Origin: JAVWGW01 sp036651575
GTDB lineage: Bacteria; Actinomycetota; Coriobacteriia; Coriobacteriales; Eggerthellaceae
Reading direction: 5' to 3'
DNA length: 25,131 bases
Assembly (NCBI GenBank): GCA_036651575.1
Contig: JAVVXN010000020.1
Coordinates: 1-25,131, forward strand
In this document: positions 8,282-16,224 of the stretch, one piece after another
How positions within the stretch are numbered: the stretch's first letter is position 1
Layout: each line of letters begins with the position of its first letter
The notes under the pieces: model-generated
Told to the model about the DNA's origin: nothing
Database searches by the model: none
Seen by the model: only the letters and a program-made list of their open reading frames with translations
Position numbers and translations under genes: made by a program

Positions 8282-8308
8282 TCGACATGCGATGTTTTCT
8301 CATGTCGA
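8282..8308. repeat. Inverted repeat upstream of the iron-sulfur operon
   Basis: TCGACATG (8282-8289) and CATGTCGA (8301-8308) form a perfect eight-base inverted repeat with an 11-base spacer. It lies 26 bases after the peptidase stop and 120 bases before smsC. There is no T run after it, so it is a poor intrinsic terminator; it could be an operator or a stabilising 3' hairpin. No regulator is encoded nearby. Confidence 0.5.
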
Positions 8309-8361
8309 ACGTGTGGATTTAGAGATAGAATTACTCCTTGGAAACGTTAGTACTGATAGAG

Positions 8362-8384
8362 CTTGACTCGGTGCATTTTAAATG
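8362..8384 (+). promoter_or_regulatory. Possible promoter of the smsCB operon (-35 box only convincing)
   Basis: TTGACT in the stretch GAGCTTGACTCGG is a five-of-six match to a -35 box about 65 bases before smsC. Seventeen bases later the sequence is TACTTAT, a poor -10 match. The placement fits a promoter for smsC-smsB, but half of it is weak. Confidence 0.25.
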
Positions 8385-8427
8385 GTACTTATTTAGTGTC
8401 AATTAATGAAGAGACGGGGAAATCGGC

Positions 8428-9204
8428 ATGTTAGAACTTAAAAACGTCACTTTCGAAGTTCCGCTCAAAGAAGGCTCGAAAGAGACAAAACGTATCATTG
8501 ATGATTTATCGTTCACGATCGAAGACGATAAGTTTACCGTTATCACCGGCCCTAACGGGGGTGGCAAATCAACGCTTGCCAAGCTGATCATGGGCATCGA
8601 AACACCCACCAGTGGTCAGATTTTTTTTGACGGCGTCGACATCACCAAATCGGGCATTACCGAACGCGCAAAACTCGGGATCGGCTACGGTTTTCAGCAG
8701 CCGCCGCGCTTTAAGGGCATGACGGTAAAGAAGTTGCTCGAAATCTCAGCAGGTCGACGGTTGCCAATGCTTGCCTGCAACGAGTATTTGTCCAAAGTAG
8801 GTCTGTGCTCGGCGAATTATCTGACACGCGAAGTGGACAAGAATCTTTCGGGCGGCGAAGTGAAGCGCATCGAAATTGCGACTATCCTCGCACGCGACCC
8901 AAAACTCGCCATCTACGATGAACCCGAAGCGGGTATCGACCTCTGGAGCTTTGATCGGTTGACCGAAACGTTCCGTGACATTCACGCGGCACGCGATGGG
9001 CGTTCGATCGTGATCATCTCGCATCAGGAACGCATCATCGACCTTGCCGACGAAATCATCTTACTGCGCGAAGGTCACGTGGAAGCTTCTGGTCTTGCTG
9101 CAGATGTTTGGCCTCAGCTTGGCTTCGTGGCAAGAAACAATCCCGGCTGCACGTTCACGCAGCCAACCGAACTGCATCTTACTGAAATCTCAACGAACTG
9201 CTAA
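8428..9204 (+). CDS. sufC: SufC-like ATPase of a minimal SUF system (SmsC)
   Basis: The 258-residue ABC ATPase powers iron-sulfur cluster assembly on its scaffold partner. Walker A is GPNGGGKST at 41-49, the signature is LSGGE at 140-144 and Walker B is LAIYDEPEAGID at 160-171. The Glu in the signature and the DEPEAGID form are typical of SufC-like ATPases. The gene has a GGGGA ribosome binding site and lies 15 bases before the scaffold gene. No sufD, sufS or sufU is present, so this is the two-gene arrangement described as SMS (SUF-like minimal system) in archaea and some anaerobic bacteria. The name SmsC would be more exact than SufC. Confidence 0.9.
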   Translation: MLELKNVTFEVPLKEGSKETKRIIDDLSFTIEDDKFTVITGPNGGGKSTLAKLIMGIETPTSGQIFFDGVDITKSGITERAKLGIGYGFQQPPRFKGMTVKKLLEISAGRRLPMLACNEYLSKVGLCSANYLTREVDKNLSGGEVKRIEIATILARDPKLAIYDEPEAGIDLWSFDRLTETFRDIHAARDGRSIVIISHQERIIDLADEIILLREGHVEASGLAADVWPQLGFVARNNPGCTFTQPTELHLTEISTNC

Positions 9205-9219
9205 CGCAAAGGAGGAATC

Positions 9220-10149
9220 ATGGCTGTAGACTTATCCCCCATCGACGCCGGCCTCTTAGAAGAAATCGCCGGTATGCACGGAATGCCGAAGGGTGCCTTC
9301 AATATCCGCAAAGACGGTGCCTTGGTTGAACGCCATTCGTCTGCCAATATCGAAATCGAAACCAAGACCGACCATCCGGGAATCGACATCCGCATCAAAG
9401 CGGGAACCAAGGGTGAAACGGTTTATATCCCCGTCATCCTCACGCAGGCGGGTTTGAAAGATGTCGTGTACAACACGTTTTACATCGGCGAAGATTGCGA
9501 TGTGACCATCATCGCCGGTTGCGGTATCCACAACGATAGCCACCAGGCTTCCCAGCATGATGGCATCCACAGTTTTTACTGCGGGAAAAATTCACGCATG
9601 AAATACATCGAAAAACACTACGGCGAAGGCGGCGGCGATGGAGAGCGTATCCTCAATCCGGTGACCAACGTATTTATGGAAGAAGATTCTTTCTGCGATA
9701 TGGAGCTGACACAATTGCGCGGCGTTTCCTCCACCGTACGTGACACCAACGCCGAACTGGGAAAAGGCGCCCATCTTGTCTTGACGGAAAAACTCTTAAC
9801 ACATGACCATCAGGTTGCTACGTCGAATATGAAAGTTCAGTTGCTCGGCAAAGATTCGAGCGTGCAGGTTATTTCACGCAGCGTTGCAAAGGATCACTCG
9901 ACACAGGTGTTCAATCCCCTCGTCATCGGAGAAGCAGCCTGCCGCGGACACGTGCAGTGCGACGCCATCATCATGGGCAACGCAACAGTAAAAGCAATCC
10001 CTGGCATTGAAGCGGCGTGCGAAGACGCGCTCCTTGTCCACGAAGCGGCCATCGGTAAAATCGCTGGAGATCAAATCACCAAGCTCATGACGCTCGGCCT
10101 TTCCGAAGAAGAAGCTGAAAACGAGATCTTGGACGACTTCCTCAACTAG
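9220..10149 (+). CDS. sufB: SufB/SufD-like scaffold of a minimal SUF system (SmsB)
   Basis: The 309-residue protein is the iron-sulfur scaffold partner of the ATPase. It lacks much of the N-terminal part of classical SufB (about 460-495 residues) but keeps the beta-helix core and C-terminal helices. The stretch CGIHNDSHQASQHDGIHSF (101-119) is typical of the short family, and VHEAAIGKIAGDQITKLM (273-290) followed by GLSEEEAE matches the SufB/D C-terminus. Cys247 (VQCDAII) and Glu275 are at the places where SufB has its assembly Cys and Glu; this alignment is by eye. AGGAGG lies four bases before the ATG. A strong terminator 21 bases after the stop closes the operon. Confidence 0.88.
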   Translation: MAVDLSPIDAGLLEEIAGMHGMPKGAFNIRKDGALVERHSSANIEIETKTDHPGIDIRIKAGTKGETVYIPVILTQAGLKDVVYNTFYIGEDCDVTIIAGCGIHNDSHQASQHDGIHSFYCGKNSRMKYIEKHYGEGGGDGERILNPVTNVFMEEDSFCDMELTQLRGVSSTVRDTNAELGKGAHLVLTEKLLTHDHQVATSNMKVQLLGKDSSVQVISRSVAKDHSTQVFNPLVIGEAACRGHVQCDAIIMGNATVKAIPGIEAACEDALLVHEAAIGKIAGDQITKLMTLGLSEEEAENEILDDFLN

Positions 10150-10169
10150 TACGCATTTCCCTTTTATTT

Positions 10170-10216
10170 CAGAAGAGACCCTTCCCACCATGAGGGAAGG
10201 GTCTCTTCTGTTGTTT
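10170..10216 (+). terminator. Strong intrinsic terminator after smsB
   Basis: AGAAGAGACCCTTCCC (10171-10186) pairs perfectly with GGGAAGGGTCTCTTCT (10194-10209) around a seven-base loop, and a C-G pair at 10170/10210 extends the stem to 17. TTGTTTC follows. It closes the smsCB operon; the facing gene ends about 100 bases away and may use it in the other direction. Confidence 0.85.
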
Positions 10217-10307
10217 CGTCAGGTGCATCCCGTGCGCGCCTACTCACTTTCAAGCGCCGCACAACATCATTTCATCAAGCTCGCAGACTACTTCTGGCGG
10301 GAAATCC

Positions 10308-11270
10308 CTACGCCGCAGGCGTTGTTGTGGGTCCAACGGCATTCGCTCCAGCGGCTGTCACCTCCGCTTCGGTACCGGCTCCCGTAGTTGCTGCCGGTAC
10401 CGGAGCAGCTACTGCCGCCGCAGCGGTAGCTGCAGCTTTTGCCGGTGCGGTGCCCTCCATCAAAGGCACCTTGGTGAGATCAAGCGTTGAACCGAGCCAT
10501 TTGCTTTCGATAACTGCAACCATTCCATTTGTCGTAATGGTTTTCAACGCCTCGCTCACGACCGTCGATAGAGCAGTGTTTGCCTTAGTAATACCAATGC
10601 AATACCCACTCGGCTGCTTCATCAACGCCACGATATGAGAATCGATGCTGTTGGTGTGAGCCACGTAGGAACCAATCACCGCGTCCGCAGCAACGTAGGC
10701 CGCAGCACCGGTTTCAACCGAGGAAAATACCGATTTCAAATCGCCCGAAGAAACAAGCGAGGCATCACCGAACTGATTATTCACTTCCCAAGCGCTCATC
10801 GAAGAGGCTTGAGCCGCAATGACGGGTGCTGAGCCAACCGCAGGGGCAGCCGTTGTCGATGCCGGAGCAAAAAGAGCAACCGATGTCTGAATATAGGGGT
10901 CAGAAAGCCAACAGGTCAACGTGGTGTCCGCTTTATCAAGACTCATCACTATATCGATATCACCATTGGCGAGAGCTCCTTCAGGATCGCTTCCTACATC
11001 GACAATCTTAAGCGTTAACCCAAGCTCATCTGCTAAAGCAGCTGCAATATCGACATCGAGACCAACAATTTTTCCCGACACTTGAACCGCGAAAGGCGGA
11101 TTTTGTGCATTGACTCCCACGCGAAGCGTTTTCTTTTCACCGATAACCGGCGTATCGACTTTCGCCGTTTTTGTCGGTGGTGTATAACTTTGGCTGGCAC
11201 ACGCACACAGCGCAAACACCACGCACAATGCCAAAGTACAACTAAAAATCAGCATGATTCTGCGCTTCAT
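10308..11270 (-). CDS. Solute-binding lipoprotein, amino-acid ABC transporter type (orphan)
   Basis: This 320-residue protein is an extracellular binding lipoprotein of the SBP_bac_3 family (polar amino acid type). The start is the ATG at 11270, with GGAGGAAG upstream. A signal peptide (MKRRIMLIFSCTLALCVVFA) ends in a lipobox-like LCAC, so Cys24 is probably lipidated. The family signature region reads LRVGVNAQNPPFAV then GLDVDIAAALADELGL, and the second lobe includes IDIVMS. The last 45 or so residues are an Ala/Pro/Thr/Val-rich tail (AKAAATAAAAVAAPVPA...) that is not part of the fold and is unusual for this family. No permease or ATPase gene adjoins it, so the partner transporter must be elsewhere, or the protein may act as a sensor or ligand store. 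Confidence 0.87.
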   Translation of the reverse strand: MKRRIMLIFSCTLALCVVFALCACASQSYTPPTKTAKVDTPVIGEKKTLRVGVNAQNPPFAVQVSGKIVGLDVDIAAALADELGLTLKIVDVGSDPEGALANGDIDIVMSLDKADTTLTCWLSDPYIQTSVALFAPASTTAAPAVGSAPVIAAQASSMSAWEVNNQFGDASLVSSGDLKSVFSSVETGAAAYVAADAVIGSYVAHTNSIDSHIVALMKQPSGYCIGITKANTALSTVVSEALKTITTNGMVAVIESKWLGSTLDLTKVPLMEGTAPAKAAATAAAAVAAPVPAATTGAGTEAEVTAAGANAVGPTTTPAA

Positions 11271-11787
11271 TGTGAGCTTCCTCCATCTGATATAAGAAAC
11301 AATACTTCTTTCGACTGACCTAGTCTTTGCCCCCACACTCGCACACCGGGGATAAGCTCTGACACCTATTACCCTCTCGCCCGTGCGGCCGAATGCCACA
11401 ATAGCGGGCGGTGCGTCTTACTTCTAGGATGCGCCATGCTCGTTTGCAGGACAAGCCCGCATAACTTACGTGGATCCTTTTGACCGCATCTGCCATGGAC
11501 TTGGGATTACTCCCGCAACTACAGACTCGAAAGAAGCTCGTCTCAGTGTAACAGATTAGAAAAGTGCAGGAAATGAACTGCTTGAATTTTGCAGGTTTTA
11601 ACAAGGGGAAATATGAGAAGAAATACGCTAAAGCAAACGGGGGGCATCGACAAGAAAGCCTCCCTCGCACCAAGCGTCCACTTATCGGCAGCACACGATT
11701 GATTTTTTTCAACTTTTATAAGATAGCGTATGCACCACGTAAGATTTTTATCGGAAATCGGCAAGGTCTCTGAACTACGCTATAACG
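11271..11787. other. Long intergenic region between the binding protein and comF
   Basis: I see no convincing gene in these 517 bases. Reading frames here have poor composition and no supported start. The left two thirds (11320-11480), read leftward, are G+C-rich and can form several short hairpins (for example CCCC...GGGG near 11331-11352), but match none of the riboswitch or T-box cores I looked for. The right third is AT-rich and probably holds the comF promoter. A 29-codon frame at 11612-11701 follows AGGGGA closely but has no other support. Confidence 0.4.
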
Positions 11788-12558
11788 ATGGTTACGCAAG
11801 CTCACAATAACGGGTATCGGCCACGGTATCAGGAAGTCGTAGGCGAATATGGCCGAGCCATACTCGAAGTCGTTTCGGAAACCCTGTGGCCTACCCGATG
11901 CGCGATATGCGATCTTCCCGGCGAACTTCTCTGTGAAAACTGTCGCCTCACGCTTCCCTTTGTCGATTTTTTGCGAGCGTGCCCTCGCTGCGGAGCACCC
12001 TTTGGCAGCATCCAGTGTAGCGAGTGCAATCCCGTTGCTTTAAAGGCGCTCAAAAGAAGCGAACTACCCTTTTCGGCATGCGTGTGCACCACCGTGTTTT
12101 CTAAGGGCGCCGCACGGCTGATCACAACGTACAAAGATCGCGGGGAACAGCGTTTGGGAAATATCATAGCCAGCCTTATGGCCAACACGATTCCGCCCGC
12201 ATGGAGCTTCGAGCTCGACGCGATCATCGCCATACCCGCACGCGGTGCCGCGATACGACGACGGGGGTTTGACCATACGGCAAAAATTTCCGAAAACCTT
12301 TCTGCAGCGATGCAGATACCGCTTCTTGAAGTCTTCGAACGACCCCGCAGCAAAGACCAGCGATCTCTTTCAAAACGAGATCGCGCCAACAACATGGCTC
12401 ATCAATTCCTCATTCCCGATGCAGCCAAAGTACCGCAATCGGTTCTGTTGATCGACGACGTTTTCACCACGGGATCGACCCTTTGCGCAGCCAGCGACAC
12501 CCTGCACCAAGCGGGCGCACAAGATATCCGCTGTGCAACGTTTGCGCGAGTGTGGTGA
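11788..12558 (+). CDS. comF: ComF-family phosphoribosyltransferase-like protein
   Basis: The 256-residue protein has the two-part layout of ComFC/GntX. The N-terminal zinc region has four CxxC pairs (Cys38/41, 49/52, 65/68, 77/80). The phosphoribosyltransferase domain follows, with the PRPP motif VLLIDDVFTTGST near residues 218-230. In naturally transformable bacteria ComFC helps bring single-stranded DNA into the cytoplasm; the enzymatic role of the family is unsettled. No comFA helicase lies next to it. The ATG at 11788 has only a weak upstream purine stretch, so the true start could be a few codons downstream, though all of the zinc region would be kept. Its TGA overlaps the hairpin that follows. 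Confidence 0.85.
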   Translation: MVTQAHNNGYRPRYQEVVGEYGRAILEVVSETLWPTRCAICDLPGELLCENCRLTLPFVDFLRACPRCGAPFGSIQCSECNPVALKALKRSELPFSACVCTTVFSKGAARLITTYKDRGEQRLGNIIASLMANTIPPAWSFELDAIIAIPARGAAIRRRGFDHTAKISENLSAAMQIPLLEVFERPRSKDQRSLSKRDRANNMAHQFLIPDAAKVPQSVLLIDDVFTTGSTLCAASDTLHQAGAQDIRCATFARVW

Positions 12559-12591
12559 CAGACGAACGCATCGGGGAACGTTCGTCTGTCA
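12556..12591. terminator. Hairpin between convergent comF and GH3 genes
   Basis: TGACAGACGAACG (12556-12568) pairs with CGTTCGTCTGTCA (12579-12591) in a perfect 13-base-pair stem with a ten-base loop, starting at the comF stop codon. There is no T tract on either side, so it is a weak intrinsic terminator; it could protect the comF mRNA 3' end. Confidence 0.5.
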
Positions 12592-12672
12592 TACTTCGAT
12601 ACGACCATTTCCTCCATCGGTTCCGCTCGGTAAAGATCAAGGATACACGAGCGAAGACGGCAAAACTATGCT

Positions 12673-15039
12673 TTATCGCTTCGTCAAAATCTTACGGAAC
12701 CCTCTGATAAAATGATAGTTTAATACATCGACCAAGCCATACATGACATTCATATCCATACCCGACATTGCCGCTGAACGCAGCGGGGTTTCCATCGCGG
12801 TTACGTTGATTTCATTTTGCAGGGAAGGTTTGTCTTTCACAATTTTTTTCACCAGAATCCGAAGCATAAGATGGACCAGCTTACCCAGTGTCGAAGTCCT
12901 CAAATCGCCAATAGTTGCATTGATAGTATAGGGGCGCATCGCGGTGAGCGCTTTGGGGAAAGCCCTTCCGTAGAGGTTTTTGAATCCCTCAAGCGTAAAT
13001 CCACCCAGCTGCACCTTTCGATAGGAATCCAGAGCAGCATCGGGTGCAACCTTATCGATTCCCGCACGCGACATGCGCTGGGTCAAGCGGATATCACGAC
13101 TCGAAGCTGCAATGCGAATTTCATACTCACCCGACTCGACAACCCAATCCTGAATTATCGCATCGAAGTGGGCAAACGCGCGGCGATCAAGCTCGAAAGA
13201 AACACGCTTTTCTTCGCCTACCAAAAGCGCTACTTTCGAAAATCCCTTCAACTGCTGGGGCGCTTTAAAAACACCGGGGTCAAGCGGCGCTATATACAGC
13301 TGCACCGCTTCCTTGCCGGCATATTTACCGATGTTACACACCGTGCACGAAACATGCACGACCTCGTCGCCTTCTACAACCTCGAGATCGCGGTAAGAAA
13401 AATCGGTATAAGAAAGTCCATAGCCAAACGGATAGGCAGCATCGATGCCCGCCGCGTCGTAGAATCGATAGCCCGTATAAATGCTTTCAATATAATACGC
13501 TTCGCGTCCTGGGGCAGGAAAAGCATCACGGCACGGAGTTTCATCGAGAGATTTCGGCCAGCTCTCAGCAAGCTTTCCCGAAGGGATAGCACGCCCGAAC
13601 AGCAAGTTTGCCGTCGCATGACCCCCCTGACAACCGGCAAGATAGCTCATGAGGATAGCGCGCGGCATTTCTTTATGTGGAATCACAAAGGGAGCACCGC
13701 CCTGCATGACCAAAATCGTATGCGGGTTAGCCTCGCAAACACGCTTAATCAGCGTTGCATGAGCCGCAGGAATATCAAGATCTTTTCGGTCGTAACCTTC
13801 CGATTCAAGCGAATCAGGCAATCCGACAAAGAGCACGACGGCGTCTTTTCCCCGCGCAACACAGACCGCTTCTTCAATAGCCTCGTCGCAGGCCTCGCCC
13901 GTTTCCCGATCATAACCCGCAGCGTAGCTTGCATCAACGCCCAGTTCGAGAATCGCATCCCAAGCATTATCGAGCACGATCGGATTGATCTTGGAAGAGC
14001 CCGCTCCCTGATACCGGGGCTCTTTTGCAAACGAACCGATAACCGCTATGTGCTGAGACACCTCAAGGGGCAAAATGCCGTCGTTTTCCAACAACACACC
14101 AGCATCTTCTGCGATCGTCCGAGCCACATCCAAATGTTCATCCATGTCGCACGAAAAAGAAACACCCCTACCCTCTTCGTGGCGCGCGCACAGTTCGAGC
14201 AGATGGCGCACGGCACCGTCGAGTGCTTCTTGAGAGATTGCTCCCGCATGCACGCTTTCGACCATATCAAGAACATAATCGATGCGCGTACCCGGCATGA
14301 CCAAATCGAGTCCGGCAGGTAGGCTTTTCTCATTCGAATTAAGCGCGCCCCAGTCGGTAACATACGCTCCGGTAAAGCCCCATGTCTCACGAGCAAGCTT
14401 TGTCATAAGCCAGGAATCTTCGGAGCAATATACACCATTGATCAGGTTGTACGCAGTCATGAGCGTCCATGGCTGAGCAGTGCGGACGGCAGTTTCAAAC
14501 GCCTGCAAGTAAATCTCATGCAGCGCGCGGTCGTCGACCACCGTATCGACAATGAGCCGATTTGTTTCCTGATTATTTCCTGCAAAATGCTTCAGAGACG
14601 TACCGACGCCTTTGCTTTGCACCCCCTCTATGTAGGCAGATCCCAAATGACCCGCAAGATAAGGATCCTCGCTGAAATACTCAAAGTTGCGCCCACACAA
14701 AGGGCTCCGCTTCATGTTGACACCGGGTCCTAAAATCATCGCGATATCTTCCTTGCGACATTCCTCGCCGAGTGCTGCACCCATGCGTCGCACCAAAGCG
14801 CTATCAAACGTGCACGCAACGGCACTCGCCGTGGGAAACGCCGTTGCAGGAACGCTTTCGTTGAGGCCGAGATTATCCCCTTCGCCCGCCTGTTTGCGCA
14901 AACCGTGAGGACCATCAGACATCATGAAGGAGGCGATGCCCCATTTGCTCAAATCAACAAGATGCCAATAATCAGCTCCTGTCAGTAAATCGCACTTTTC
15001 CTGAATCGACAGAGATTGCACGACGTGCTCGATATCCAT
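12673..15039 (-). CDS. Glycoside hydrolase family 3 beta-glycosidase
   Basis: This 788-residue GH3 enzyme probably removes glucose or related sugars from the non-reducing end of beta-linked oligosaccharides. The first domain holds the substrate pocket: SDGPHGLR at 41-48, GRNFEYFSEDP near 116-125, KHFAGNN at 150-156 and the nucleophile Asp229 in YVTDWGA. The second domain (about 300-530) and an FN3-like domain (about 570-640) follow. The last 110 residues are a helical extension found in some GH3 enzymes. There is no signal peptide, so it acts in the cytoplasm. The ATG at 15039 has AGGAG seven bases upstream; an ATG two codons earlier would be too close to that site. It follows the ROK kinase gene by 102 bases on the same strand, so uptake, hydrolysis and phosphorylation may be linked. 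Confidence 0.93.
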   Translation of the reverse strand: MDIEHVVQSLSIQEKCDLLTGADYWHLVDLSKWGIASFMMSDGPHGLRKQAGEGDNLGLNESVPATAFPTASAVACTFDSALVRRMGAALGEECRKEDIAMILGPGVNMKRSPLCGRNFEYFSEDPYLAGHLGSAYIEGVQSKGVGTSLKHFAGNNQETNRLIVDTVVDDRALHEIYLQAFETAVRTAQPWTLMTAYNLINGVYCSEDSWLMTKLARETWGFTGAYVTDWGALNSNEKSLPAGLDLVMPGTRIDYVLDMVESVHAGAISQEALDGAVRHLLELCARHEEGRGVSFSCDMDEHLDVARTIAEDAGVLLENDGILPLEVSQHIAVIGSFAKEPRYQGAGSSKINPIVLDNAWDAILELGVDASYAAGYDRETGEACDEAIEEAVCVARGKDAVVLFVGLPDSLESEGYDRKDLDIPAAHATLIKRVCEANPHTILVMQGGAPFVIPHKEMPRAILMSYLAGCQGGHATANLLFGRAIPSGKLAESWPKSLDETPCRDAFPAPGREAYYIESIYTGYRFYDAAGIDAAYPFGYGLSYTDFSYRDLEVVEGDEVVHVSCTVCNIGKYAGKEAVQLYIAPLDPGVFKAPQQLKGFSKVALLVGEEKRVSFELDRRAFAHFDAIIQDWVVESGEYEIRIAASSRDIRLTQRMSRAGIDKVAPDAALDSYRKVQLGGFTLEGFKNLYGRAFPKALTAMRPYTINATIGDLRTSTLGKLVHLMLRILVKKIVKDKPSLQNEINVTAMETPLRSAAMSGMDMNVMYGLVDVLNYHFIRGFRKILTKR

Positions 15040-15141
15040 GGTCATTCTCCTGCATGAAGGACGCCGCACAATCGACGTCAACCCAATAGAGATCCAAGGC
15101 AAAACTCACCTTTTTATGCACATGATACCCGATACCCCGTT

Positions 15142-16125
15142 TTACTGCGTCCAGAAATCCCCCATAGACGAGCGAAGCGCCTCGCGCGCAAAAGCTGCGG
15201 CACCGAAAATCCCACACTCGCCACCCAATTGAGCCGCAGCAAGGGAAATGTCTTGACAGATAGGTAAGGCATACCGACGATACGCGCACACGAGGTCATC
15301 AAGGTACCACGGTGCCGACGCCGAAAGACCCCCGCCAACAACGATCAGACGCGGATCGACCACACAGGCAATTTGCGCAAGACCAAATCCGAGAAAACGA
15401 ACAAAATCAGAAACTGCGGCGAGAGCAACCCTGTCCCCTGCTCGCGCATGATCAAAAACGTCTTTTGCGGTCACCGTTGCCAGACAGGACAAAGAAGACG
15501 TCGCTTGAGCGCCCTCCTCCCGCGTCATCTGCCGGTGCGCATTATGCACCAGACCGGTTCCTGACGCATACTGCTCCAGGCACCCATACCGACCACAACT
15601 GCACATTTCAGTCTCCGTCGGACAGACACATACATGGCCAAGCTCACCTGCGGCGCCATGGCTACCTACGCACAGCACACCGCCCTGCACCAGCCCGCCG
15701 CCAATTCCGGTGCCCAGCGTGACTAAGAGAAAGTCGTCGACGCCCACCGCGCTTCCCTGCCATCTTTCCCCCAACGCCGCAGCATTTGCATCGTTGAGCA
15801 CAACCACGCAAATCCCCGGAAAAAAATCGGCGAGATGATCCTGATAAGAACGTAAATCCAAATCAATATTCGGGCATAAGAGCAGTGATCCGTGCGCATC
15901 GATGATGCCCGGCAGCGCGATACCGATAGCCGAAACGTCGATGCGCGCAAGACAGCACGAAGCGAGTATCGCATCGCATGCACCCATGAGGTCGGAAAAA
16001 CAAAGCGGGTCACCCGTTGTCCGCGTCGGAAAACTCCGCTTACCACACAGCTGCCCTTCCGCAGAAAAAAGACCGACTTTCGTGTTGGTCCCGCCCACGT
16101 CAATTCCAAGCAGGTACTCCCGCAT
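15142..16125 (-). CDS. ROK-family sugar kinase (glucokinase-like)
   Basis: The 327-residue kinase phosphorylates a hexose, probably glucose released by the neighbouring GH3 enzyme. The ATP-binding motif is DVGGTNTK at 9-16, the catalytic Asp is probably Asp112 in NDANA, and the glycine-rich turn is TLGTGIGGG at 136-144. The ROK zinc motif is present: His164 followed by CSCGRYGCLE (175-184). There is no N-terminal DNA-binding domain, so it is an enzyme and not a ROK repressor. The ATG at 16125 has GAGGGGG five bases upstream, which is much better than a GTG six codons earlier. The exact sugar (glucose, N-acetylglucosamine or N-acetylmannosamine) cannot be read from the sequence. Confidence 0.9.
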   Translation of the reverse strand: MREYLLGIDVGGTNTKVGLFSAEGQLCGKRSFPTRTTGDPLCFSDLMGACDAILASCCLARIDVSAIGIALPGIIDAHGSLLLCPNIDLDLRSYQDHLADFFPGICVVVLNDANAAALGERWQGSAVGVDDFLLVTLGTGIGGGLVQGGVLCVGSHGAAGELGHVCVCPTETEMCSCGRYGCLEQYASGTGLVHNAHRQMTREEGAQATSSLSCLATVTAKDVFDHARAGDRVALAAVSDFVRFLGFGLAQIACVVDPRLIVVGGGLSASAPWYLDDLVCAYRRYALPICQDISLAAAQLGGECGIFGAAAFAREALRSSMGDFWTQ

Positions 16126-16167
16126 TGCCGCCCCCTCTTTCACTTAATTTACGCGGTACCACCATGG

Positions 16168-16195
16168 CAAACCGCCCGAGAAAATCCCGGGCGGT
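16168..16195 (-). terminator. Terminator after the GT2 gene
   Basis: On the minus strand ACCGCCCG (16195-16188) and CGGGCGGT (16178-16171) make an eight-base-pair stem with a nine-base loop, followed by only three T residues in total. It lies 30 bases after the glycosyltransferase stop and 46 bases before the ROK start, so it probably separates the two leftward units, with partial read-through possible. Confidence 0.65.
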
Positions 16196-16224
16196 AAAAT
16201 AGTACGTATAACGTGAGAACTATA

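Noticed and set aside
11320..11712. Leftward 130-codon frame upstream of the binding lipoprotein
   Set aside because: The amino-acid composition is unlike neighbouring proteins, there is no ribosome binding site, and it overlaps the likely leader of the lipoprotein gene.
11564..11773. Rightward 69-codon frame just before comF
   Set aside because: It is basic, has no motif, and lies in an AT-rich promoter-like stretch with no convincing start.
12557..12590. Possible LexA box in the comF hairpin (GAACG...CGTTC)
   Set aside because: The two half-sites are much too far apart for the four-base LexA spacing, and the position is at a 3' end between convergent genes.
12817..14322. Rightward reading frame of 501 codons
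   Set aside because: It lies entirely antisense to the GH3 gene, whose catalytic motifs are clear, and its translation is rich in Arg, His and Ile without any motif.
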